Shown: positions 1 through 6,598 of the stretch, one piece after another
Layout of the letters: every line of letters begins with the position of its first letter
How positions within the stretch are numbered: the stretch's first letter is position 1
Assembly (NCBI GenBank): GCA_041569895.1
Contig: JBFFXF010000111.1
Span: 1-21,263, forward strand
Origin: JBFFXF01 sp041569895
Lineage (GTDB): Bacteria; Planctomycetota; UBA8108; JACQVS01
Direction of reading: 5' to 3'
Length of the DNA: 21,263 nt
Position numbers and translations under genes: made by a program
Notes under the pieces: generated by a model
What the model was told of the DNA's origin: nothing
What the model saw: the letters and a program-made list of their open reading frames with translations, nothing else
The model's database searches: none

Positions 1-168
1 CGCCCGCCGGCCATCTCCCGAAGGGAAACGGGCACGGAGCCCCCGGGGGGCCCGCCACGCAGACCGGGGTGTTCGGGCTTCCGGAGGCCCCGGTCCGGCG
101 CCTCGCGTTCCCGTTCTTTCCGGTGTTGGTGTTTGACGACCTGACTCACTGCTCGACGGAACCGGCTC

Positions 169-176
169 GAGAGAGG
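169..176 (+). promoter_or_regulatory. Ribosome binding site of the GldA-like gene
   Basis: A purine-rich GAGAGAGG lies 11 bases before the ATG at 188 and supports that start. An isolated TTGACG at 133-138 lies upstream, but no convincing -10 box follows it, so no promoter is called for the operon. Confidence 0.5.
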
Positions 177-187
177 CCGTACTGCCC

Positions 188-1117
188 ATGATCGACGTCC
201 GCAACATCTACAAGCGCTACGGTGCGACCGTCGCGGTCAACAACGTGTCCTTCCAGGCCAAACAGGGCGAGATCGTCGGATTCCTCGGCCCCAACGGCGC
301 CGGGAAGTCGACGACCCTGAAGATCCTCACCTGCTACACCGTCGCCGACTCGGGTCGCGTGACGGTCGCGGGGCACGACGTCCTCGAGCAGGCGCTCGAG
401 GTACGGCGCAGCGTCGGCTACCTGCCGGAGAACACGCCGCTCTACCCGGAGATGCGCGTCGTCGAGTATCTGAGGTTCATGGCGCGGGCGCGCCAGATCG
501 ACCCGAAAGCGATCAGCTCGCGCGTCGAGGAGATCGTCGACACCACCGGCATCCGGCCGGTGATGAAGAAGAACATCGGCCACCTGTCGAGGGGATACCG
601 CCAGCGCGTCGGGCTCGCCCAGGCGCTGATCCACGACCCGCCGATCCTGATCTTCGACGAGCCGACGAGCGGGCTCGACCCGCACCAGATCATCGAGATC
701 CGCAACCTGATCCGCGAGCTCGGCAAGAAGAAGCTGGTGCTGTTCAGCTCGCACATCATGCAGGAGATCTCGGCGATCTGCACGCGGATCATGGTGATCA
801 AGGCCGGCAAGCTGGTCGCCAACGGGACGCCGCAGGACCTGATGAGGACCGTGCTCGGCGGCGGCACCTTCCGGGTGCGCATCGGCTCGGACGGGGCCGA
901 CGTCTCCGATGCGCTGAAGAGGATCGAGGGCGTCACCGAGGCGAGGCAGCTCGAGCGCGCCAACGGAGCCGCCGAATACCAGGTGCGTTGCGCGAGCGGT
1001 CGCGACATCGGCGCCGACATCTACCGGCTCGCGAGCGAGTCGGGCTGGGTGCTGTCGCGGATCACGGCGGACGAGGCGTCGCTCGAGGATGTCTACCTCG
1101 AGCTCACGGCCGCGTGA
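188..1117 (+). CDS. gldA: ABC transporter ATP-binding protein, GldA-like
   Basis: This 309-residue protein is a cytoplasmic ATPase subunit that would power the membrane subunit encoded next to it. Walker A is GPNGAGKST at residues 34-42. The ABC signature is LSRGYRQR at 133-140, a common variant in the GldA/NatA/drug-export ATPase group. Walker B with the catalytic glutamate is at 153-158 (ILIFDE), and the switch histidine is H189 (SSHIM). Residues from about 225 to 309 form the C-terminal extension usual in this group. It is the first gene of a plus-strand set with permease, GldG-like and DUF4340-type genes, an order known from the gliding-related gldAFG cluster. That cluster also occurs in many non-gliding bacteria, so gliding is not implied and the transported substrate is unknown. 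The ATPase call is certain; the GldA label rests on context. Confidence 0.93.
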   Translation: MIDVRNIYKRYGATVAVNNVSFQAKQGEIVGFLGPNGAGKSTTLKILTCYTVADSGRVTVAGHDVLEQALEVRRSVGYLPENTPLYPEMRVVEYLRFMARARQIDPKAISSRVEEIVDTTGIRPVMKKNIGHLSRGYRQRVGLAQALIHDPPILIFDEPTSGLDPHQIIEIRNLIRELGKKKLVLFSSHIMQEISAICTRIMVIKAGKLVANGTPQDLMRTVLGGGTFRVRIGSDGADVSDALKRIEGVTEARQLERANGAAEYQVRCASGRDIGADIYRLASESGWVLSRITADEASLEDVYLELTAA

Positions 1118-1210
1118 TCGGCCGCGTCAGGGACGGCCGAGCCGACGAGACGACAGCGGAAAGAAACGATCGATCGAGACTGGAACGAGATCGCTGAGAC
1201 AGGTGAATCG

Positions 1211-1945
1211 ATGGGAAACCTCCTGAACATCTACCGGCGCGAGTGCGCGGCGTACTTCAACTCGCCGATCGCGTACATCGTGATCGTCGCGTTCCTCGTG
1301 TTCATGTCGTTCCTCTTCTTCCTCTTCTTCGGGTTCTTCTCGCAGCCCGACCCCGACGTCCGGCCCTACTTCGACCCGCTGCTCCCCTTCGTCTCCATCA
1401 TCTTCATCCCGGCGATCACCATGCGCCTCTGGTCCGAGGAGAAGAAGCAGGGGACCATCGAGCTGCTGATGACGCTGCCGATGAAGAGCTGGGAGGTCGT
1501 GCTCGGGAAGTTCTTCGCGGCGTACTCGGTGCTCGCCGTCATGCTGCTCCTGACGATCACCATACCGCTGTCGATCTCGTGGGTCGTCGACGGGCTCGAC
1601 TGGAAGGCCATCACGTCGATGTACATCGGCGCGCTGCTGATCTCCGCGATCTACGTCGCGCTCGGATCGTTCGTCTCGTCGATGACGGAGAACCAGATCG
1701 TCGCGTACCTCGTCGCGGTCGTGCTGACCGCCATTTTGTGCCTGGCGGGATTCCCGAGGGTCATCGAGTGGGCGAACGACAACCTCTGGGGCATCGGCGA
1801 GTACTTCGGGAAGTTCGGCACCTTCTTCCACTACCAGTACTTCGTCCGTGGCCTCTTCAACCTCGTCGATGTGGTCTACGCGCTGAGCGTGACCGCGCTC
1901 TTCCTGATCCTCAACAACGTCGCCGTCGAGGGACGCAAGTTCTGA
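1211..1945 (+). CDS. gldF: ABC-2 type permease, GldF-like
   Basis: This 244-residue integral membrane subunit is the expected partner of the upstream ATPase. There are about six hydrophobic segments: near 19-43, 55-72, 102-124, 134-156, 163-182 and 219-236. After the second segment comes the motif RLWSEEKKQGTIELL (72-86), characteristic of ABC-2 permeases of the GldF/NosY type. An AGGTGA precedes the ATG by a few bases. The gap to gldA is 93 bp with no recognisable terminator, and the gap to the next gene is only 26 bp, so co-transcription is likely. The length matches GldF (about 240 residues). The family call is firm; the substrate is unknown. Confidence 0.92.
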   Translation: MGNLLNIYRRECAAYFNSPIAYIVIVAFLVFMSFLFFLFFGFFSQPDPDVRPYFDPLLPFVSIIFIPAITMRLWSEEKKQGTIELLMTLPMKSWEVVLGKFFAAYSVLAVMLLLTITIPLSISWVVDGLDWKAITSMYIGALLISAIYVALGSFVSSMTENQIVAYLVAVVLTAILCLAGFPRVIEWANDNLWGIGEYFGKFGTFFHYQYFVRGLFNLVDVVYALSVTALFLILNNVAVEGRKF

Positions 1946-1971
1946 GCGCTCACCGCAGGAGTCTTTGAAAC

Positions 1972-4257
1972 ATGGCGGATAGTCGAGAGTACCGCGGGCG
2001 TTTCTGGATCACGAGCGGCGTCTTCGTCGCCATCCTCGTGGCGACCATCATCCTGCTGGCGATCGTCTGGGAGGGCCTCAGCCGCTACAAGCTGGACTTC
2101 ACGCGTGACGGGCTCTACACGCTGTCGGAGCCTTTCCGGGAGATCCTCGGCGGTCTCGAGGACCGCGTCATCGTGCGCTACTACGTCAGCGAGGAGGTGC
2201 CGAGCGTCCTGCTCAACCTCCGCCGCGACACCGAGGACATGCTCGCCGAGGTCAAGACGCTGAGCGGCGGCCGCGTGGAGTTCCAGGTCCTCCATCCCGA
2301 GCAGGAGGCGAAGAAGGAGGCCCGGCGCAAGGTCGAGGAGTACAAGAAGGCGAAGGAGGAAAACAGGGCCCTCGACGACCTCGAGCCGAAGGCGCGCGAG
2401 TCGTTCCAGGACCTGCTGATGGGCCGCAAGAAGAAGACGCCTGCCGAGATCCGTACGGCTCGCAAGCAGCGCGCGGCCGCCTACGCCAGCAAGGCCGGTC
2501 GCGACGCCGTCGAGGTCGAGCTGGAGATGCTCGCCGACGAGTACGAGCAGACCTACCTCGACAACCTGACGGAGGAGGGGATCGTTCCCCGACGCTTCCA
2601 GGAGCAGCGGGGGAGCAGCATCCAGGAGGTCTCCTTCTACTCGGCGATGGAGATCCGGTATCGGAACCGCGAGCCGGAGGTGATTCCCTTCTACTACCAG
2701 CTCGACGGGCTCGAGCTCGAGCTCGCGCAGCGCATCCTCAAGCTGACGATGCCGAGCAAGCCGGTGGTGGCGTTCTTCGACGGCCGCGCGCCGGAGGACC
2801 GGCCGCCCCCCGACCCCTTCAATCCGCGACCGCAGGGGCCGCAGTCGGACTATCAGGGGCTGATCGACCAGGTGCTGCGGAGGTTCTTCGACGTGCGCAT
2901 GATCGCGCTGAAGGAGGGCGACAGCATCGAGGACCTCGAGAAGCGGCTGGCCGAGGAGAAGAGCGAGGGTGACGACGCCGACGCCGGCCCGAAGAAGATC
3001 TCGTGCCTCATCGTCGCGCAGCCCGACAACCTCGAGGAGCGCCAGGTCTACGAGATCTCGCGCGCCATCTCCCGGGGGATCCCGACGATCATGCTCGTGT
3101 CGCGACACTCGATCAACACGTCCGAGGGACCGGCGAGCGGGTGGCCGCTGAGCTTCATCAATCCCGGCGCCGCCTTCGACGACCTCCTGAAGTCGTTCGG
3201 CATCGAGCTCCACCGGAACGTCCTCGGCAGCAACGTCCACACCAGCTTCCTGGCGCGTGTGCAGCGCCAGGTGTTCGGCGTCATGGACCAGCCGTACCCG
3301 TTCTACTGCGCCGTGCTCGCCACCGCGCGCGACGACCTGATCGCCGAGGACCACTTCCTCCTGAACCGCATCCAGGGACTGGCGTTCCCGATGACCAACG
3401 GCATGACCATCGACGCCAAGGCGCTCGAGAAGACGGGGGCCACTGTCGAGCGGCTCGCCTGGACGTCACCGGAGACCTGGGCGGTCGAGGTCTCGCCCTT
3501 CTCTCGCGGCTCGTTCGGCCGCGGCGCCTCGCCGTCCTCGCTGATGCAGAACTACCTCGACGAGCTCGTCCAGGACCAGAAGCGTCCGGAGAAGACCGGC
3601 ACCGACGTCACCTTCATCGACCGCAAGGAGCTCGCGGTGCTCTTCAAGGGGAGGCTGCCCTTCTTCTGGCAGGGGAAGGAGATCCCCGAGTGGAAAAAGG
3701 AAGAGAAGACGGACGACGATCCCGACGGCCCCACCGGCGGCGCGGGTCCGGCCGGACCGCAGGAAGCCGGCCCGGAGGACGCGGGGACCGCAGGCGAGCC
3801 CGCCCCCGCCGGAGAGGAGTCCGCCGCCGGACCGGAAGCGCCGGCGGCGCCCGACGGGGCGGCCACCGATCAGCCGGAGATCGTGACGCCGCCGGCGGAG
3901 CGCCCGAGGGCCGAGCTCGAGCCGTCCGCGGAGGGACAGCTCCTCGTGCTCGCCTCCACCGACGCCATGAAGGACGTCTTCCTCAGCCTCCAGCGCCAGG
4001 TTGCGGCCTATCAGTTCAACCTGCGCTTCTTCCAGAATGCCATCGAGACGTTCGGCCTCGGGCGGCAGCTGATCGAGATCCGGCGCAAGCAGCTCGTCGA
4101 TCGACGGTTCGTCGACGCGACCGAGGGCAAGCAGGCGATGATCCTGGTGATCAACCTGGGGCTCGTGCCCCTGGCCGTCGTCGCCTTCGGCCTGGCGCGC
4201 TACCTGATACGCCGCCGGGACGCGAGCGCGTACGAGCGGCAGATGACCGAGTCGTGA
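1972..4257 (+). CDS. gldG: GldG-like ABC transport auxiliary protein with two membrane anchors
   Basis: This 761-residue protein has an N-terminal transmembrane helix (about 12-33), then the DFTRDGLYTLSEP segment that marks the GldG / ABC-transporter auxiliary family. A large extracytoplasmic region follows, and a C-terminal transmembrane helix (722-746) ends in a short basic tail. Two features make it longer than ordinary GldG proteins of about 500-600 residues. One is a Lys/Glu/Arg-rich, probably helical insertion at about 110-215. The other is a Pro/Gly/Ala/Asp-rich low-complexity linker at about 576-653. The start is supported by GCAGGAG 10 bases upstream. It follows gldF by 26 bp and precedes the DUF4340-type gene by 169 bp. 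The family's role is thought to be an accessory subunit of the GldAF transporter; its biochemical function is not established. Confidence 0.87.
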   Translation: MADSREYRGRFWITSGVFVAILVATIILLAIVWEGLSRYKLDFTRDGLYTLSEPFREILGGLEDRVIVRYYVSEEVPSVLLNLRRDTEDMLAEVKTLSGGRVEFQVLHPEQEAKKEARRKVEEYKKAKEENRALDDLEPKARESFQDLLMGRKKKTPAEIRTARKQRAAAYASKAGRDAVEVELEMLADEYEQTYLDNLTEEGIVPRRFQEQRGSSIQEVSFYSAMEIRYRNREPEVIPFYYQLDGLELELAQRILKLTMPSKPVVAFFDGRAPEDRPPPDPFNPRPQGPQSDYQGLIDQVLRRFFDVRMIALKEGDSIEDLEKRLAEEKSEGDDADAGPKKISCLIVAQPDNLEERQVYEISRAISRGIPTIMLVSRHSINTSEGPASGWPLSFINPGAAFDDLLKSFGIELHRNVLGSNVHTSFLARVQRQVFGVMDQPYPFYCAVLATARDDLIAEDHFLLNRIQGLAFPMTNGMTIDAKALEKTGATVERLAWTSPETWAVEVSPFSRGSFGRGASPSSLMQNYLDELVQDQKRPEKTGTDVTFIDRKELAVLFKGRLPFFWQGKEIPEWKKEEKTDDDPDGPTGGAGPAGPQEAGPEDAGTAGEPAPAGEESAAGPEAPAAPDGAATDQPEIVTPPAERPRAELEPSAEGQLLVLASTDAMKDVFLSLQRQVAAYQFNLRFFQNAIETFGLGRQLIEIRRKQLVDRRFVDATEGKQAMILVINLGLVPLAVVAFGLARYLIRRRDASAYERQMTES

Positions 4258-4271
4258 ACTGACCGATGAAG

Positions 4272-4317
4272 GTGAACCACAGAGGCGCGGCGGGAGCTGG
4301 CGCAGCGCCGCGCGAGA
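4272..4317. repeat. Intergenic hairpin repeat, copy A
   Basis: This element in the 169-bp gap between the gldG-like and DUF4340-type genes reads GTGAACCACAGAGGCGCGGC at its left end and GCGCAGCGCCGCGCGAGA at its right end. The 7-bp arms CGCGGCG (4286-4292) and CGCCGCG (4306-4312) can pair. A second copy lies at 20412-20458, with the same flanks and a changed centre. Lying inside an operon, it could act on the transcript as a stem-loop. Confidence 0.7.
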
Positions 4318-4376
4318 ACACAGACGCACAGAGAGCGTTCTCTCGTTCTTCGGTCCGGACGACCTGCTCACTGTGC

Positions 4377-4396
4377 TCTCTGTTTCGAAGCAGAGA
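4377..4396 (+). other. Small stem-loop before the DUF4340-type gene
   Basis: TCTCTG and CAGAGA form a 6-bp stem around an 8-base loop (TTTCGAAG), about 30 bases before the start codon at 4427. The purine-rich AAGAGGA at 4413-4419 is the likely ribosome binding site. The stem-loop may affect mRNA processing or translation, but it has no T-run and is not a typical terminator. Confidence 0.35.
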
Positions 4397-4426
4397 ACCG
4401 AGACCGGGTGACAAGAGGACAATCCC

Positions 4427-6019
4427 ATGAGCGACAAGTCGATCATCGCCGCGGTGGTCATTCTCGTCGTGCTGCTCGTCATCTTCTTCCTGCAGCGTGA
4501 CACCTCCTCGCCGGGACTGAGCGAGGAGAAGACCGCCGGCCTCGTCGAGTTCCGGGAGCTCAAGCGGCCGGACATCAAGCGCTTCACCGTGAGTCGCGGC
4601 GACCGGACGGCGGAGGTCGTTCGCAAGGGGGACGGCTGGATCCTGGCGTCGAGCTTCGGCTACCCGGCCGACAGCGAGAAGATCGATCGCTTCTTCGAGG
4701 AGCTCGAGGACATGGACAGCTTCAAGAAGTCGGGCTGGTCCCGGTCCTCGCACGCCGCGTTCGAGGTCGACGAAAAGAAGGGCGTCCGCGTCACCTTCTT
4801 CGACACGAACGACCAGGAGATCAGCTCGATCGTCCTCGGCGGGCGGGCCCCGACGCGGACTCTCGCCTCGTTCTGCTACGTGCGCTTCGGCGATGAGGAC
4901 GTCGTCTTCGAGACCGAGGGGTCGCCGCGCAGCAACGTCGGCGGCAGCGGCGACGAGCTCGAGAAGGACTTCCTGCTCCACAACAAGCTCTTCGAGATCC
5001 CCGACGACCACGAGATCTACACCGCCGAGCTCATCCGCCCCGACTACAACCTGATCCTCGAGCGGCGCTACGAGGAGAAGCCGAAGGAGAAGAAGGACGA
5101 GTCGGCCGACGCCGAGGAAGACGCCGAGCCCGAGGTCGAGAAGGAGGAGGCGTTCTTCGTCGCCTCCGGCTCCGAGAGCTGGCGCGCGGACGAGAAGAAA
5201 TGGTCGGTGCGGAGCTACCTCAACAAGAAGGACCTCCGCGTCGACGAGGCGGTCGATCCGAAGCGTGATCTCGCCGAGCTCGGACTCGACGCGCCGCAGC
5301 TCAGGGTCGTCCTCCGCCACCGGCCGAAGGAGAGTCCGAGCGCCGGTGAGGAGGACAGCCCCGACGCCGGGGAGGAGGTCGTGACGGTGCTCTTCGGCAA
5401 CGCCATCAAGGAAGAGAAGGAAGGCGAGGAAGGCGAGACCGCCGAGGACGCCGCCTACTACGTGATGCTCGAGAACGGCGGCCGCATCTTCACCATCGAC
5501 AAGTGGGCGTTCAACAGCTGGGACAAGAAGCTCGACGACTTCCGCGAGGAGAAGAAGGACGCCGAGAAGCCCGATGCCGGAGCGGACGGCGCCCCGGAAT
5601 CCGGGTCGGGAGAGACCGGGACCGCGACGGACACCGGCTCGGCCGCGTCTCAGCGACCGGTCCTTCCGCCGGCTCCCGCCGACGCCGGCGCCGCTCCCGC
5701 CACGGTCCGGGCCAGCCATATCCTGATCCCGTACCGCGGCGCCGACCGGGCGCCCGGCGACGTCACCCGGACCAAGGAGGAGGCCCGCCAGGAGGCGGAG
5801 CGCATCCTCGCCGAGATCCGCAAGGGAGGCTCATTCGCCGACCTGGCGAAGGCCCACTCGAGCTGTCCCTCGAGCGCCGACGGCGGCGACCTCGGCAGCT
5901 TCCCGCGCGGCCGCATGGCGAAGGCCTTCGAGGAGGCGTCCTTCACGCTCGGCGTCGGCGAGGTCTCCGGCGTGGTCGAGACGCCGTTCGGGTTTCATGT
6001 GATCAAGCGGACGGAGTAG
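4427..6019 (+). CDS. DUF4340-type membrane-anchored protein fused to a parvulin PPIase domain
   Basis: This 530-residue protein has an N-terminal transmembrane anchor (about 6-22). Residues about 35-375 resemble the DUF4340 family found beside gldG, with the typical GDGWIL and YPADSEKIDRFFEEL stretches. It carries a Lys/Glu-rich insertion near 215-242. A low-complexity linker (about 376-426) leads to a complete PpiC/parvulin peptidyl-prolyl isomerase domain at 427-530. Parvulin marks are VRASHIL (H431), SFADLAKAHSSCPS, GGDLG (486-490) and the closing FGFHVIKRTE (H524). With one anchor and an N-out-of-cytoplasm hydrophobic pattern, both domains are inferred to sit outside the inner membrane. 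AAGAGGA lies 7 bases before the ATG. The parvulin call is very firm. The DUF4340 assignment rests on sequence character and on position after gldG. The fusion is unusual; DUF4340 genes normally end without an isomerase. Confidence 0.85.
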   Translation: MSDKSIIAAVVILVVLLVIFFLQRDTSSPGLSEEKTAGLVEFRELKRPDIKRFTVSRGDRTAEVVRKGDGWILASSFGYPADSEKIDRFFEELEDMDSFKKSGWSRSSHAAFEVDEKKGVRVTFFDTNDQEISSIVLGGRAPTRTLASFCYVRFGDEDVVFETEGSPRSNVGGSGDELEKDFLLHNKLFEIPDDHEIYTAELIRPDYNLILERRYEEKPKEKKDESADAEEDAEPEVEKEEAFFVASGSESWRADEKKWSVRSYLNKKDLRVDEAVDPKRDLAELGLDAPQLRVVLRHRPKESPSAGEEDSPDAGEEVVTVLFGNAIKEEKEGEEGETAEDAAYYVMLENGGRIFTIDKWAFNSWDKKLDDFREEKKDAEKPDAGADGAPESGSGETGTATDTGSAASQRPVLPPAPADAGAAPATVRASHILIPYRGADRAPGDVTRTKEEARQEAERILAEIRKGGSFADLAKAHSSCPSSADGGDLGSFPRGRMAKAFEEASFTLGVGEVSGVVETPFGFHVIKRTE

Positions 6020-6022
6020 GGC

Positions 6023-6040
6023 AGTCCACGGCCGTGGACT
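6023..6040. repeat. Perfect 18-bp palindrome after the operon
   Basis: AGTCCACGGCCGTGGACT is its own reverse complement and starts three bases after the stop codon of the DUF4340-parvulin gene. It may be a transcript-end hairpin or a protein-binding site. No T-run follows, so an intrinsic terminator is not supported. Confidence 0.6.
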
Positions 6041-6052
6041 GAGACTTTCGGA

Positions 6053-6076
6053 CCCGGTCCCGTGCCCGGTCCCGTG
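6053..6076. repeat. Two-copy 12-bp tandem repeat
   Basis: CCCGGTCCCGTG occurs twice in direct succession (6053-6064, 6065-6076) and continues into CCCG. Each unit is itself two similar hexamers, so this resembles the six-base-period tracts elsewhere in the window. Confidence 0.7.
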
Positions 6077-6231
6077 CCCGAAAGCCCCCGTCGTCCTCGA
6101 AGCTGCTGACGTCGGGGCCGAGCGCGCCGGAGTGCGAGAACCGAGGTCCGATTCCGATTTCCGATAGACGCGCGGGGGGACGAGGGGGAGGCGAGAAAGA
6201 TGGGAAATCTCCGGCCGGAAAAGGCCGAACG

Positions 6232-6277
6232 AAAAAAAACCGGATCAAAACCGGCACGAATCCCGGCCTTGATCCGG
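6232..6277 (-). terminator. Rho-independent terminator for the large lipoprotein transcript
   Basis: Read on the minus strand, a stem with 9-bp outer arms (CCGGATCAA / TTGATCCGG) plus an inner 4-bp GC stem is followed directly by eight T residues (plus-strand A-run 6232-6239). This is the classic intrinsic terminator layout. It lies about 320 bases past the stop codon of the minus-strand lipoprotein gene, implying a long 3' untranslated region. Confidence 0.75.
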
Positions 6278-6598
6278 CGGAGAACGGATTACTGCTGTGT
6301 TCGATTCACGGGCTCGACTTTTCCGGAACAAGTCCGGAGGGAAGGCGAGAAAAACCCCGGAAAAACTGCTTTCGGAGCGTCCCAAAAACGCGCCCGGGAT
6401 GGCCTCCCTGCGTTGGAGAATCTAAAGGAAGCCCCCCCCTCCGGCAAGGCTAATTTTGGGAAAGTCCTAAGACGCGATCGACCCGTGATATGCAGATCAG
6501 CGACCCGACGGGCCCCCCGGAGGGGCCCCGATCGGCCTCCCGGGCCCGCACCGTAGCCTGTGTGATCACAGCTATTTACGACGTCGGGCTCGGGGACT

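Larger units (their letters stand above)
6020..6598. other. Non-coding region between convergent transcripts
   Basis: I see no credible gene in these 579 bases. They hold the palindrome at 6023-6040, a two-copy 12-bp tandem repeat at 6053-6076 and a short CCGATT-type stretch near 6147-6166. A minus-strand terminator lies at 6232-6277. A 7-bp GC stem occurs at 6510-6528 (GGGCCCC / GGGGCCC), and the self-complementary TGTGATCACA lies near 6559-6568. Base composition around 6280-6480 is richer in A/T and A-runs than the coding regions. Open frames across it show no normal codon preference. Confidence 0.6.

Noticed and set aside
133..138. TTGACG as the -35 box of the Gld-like operon
   Set aside because: No acceptable -10 hexamer occurs 16-18 bases downstream.
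6200..6556. 118-codon plus-strand frame in the gap after the DUF4340-parvulin gene
   Set aside because: It runs through the minus-strand terminator and its A-run, has atypical codon use and gives a Lys/Arg/Pro-rich peptide with no recognisable family.
6559..6568. TGTGATCACA as a CRP-type site
   Set aside because: CRP half-sites need a six-base spacer between TGTGA and TCACA. Here they abut, and the site lies downstream of a gene and not before a promoter.
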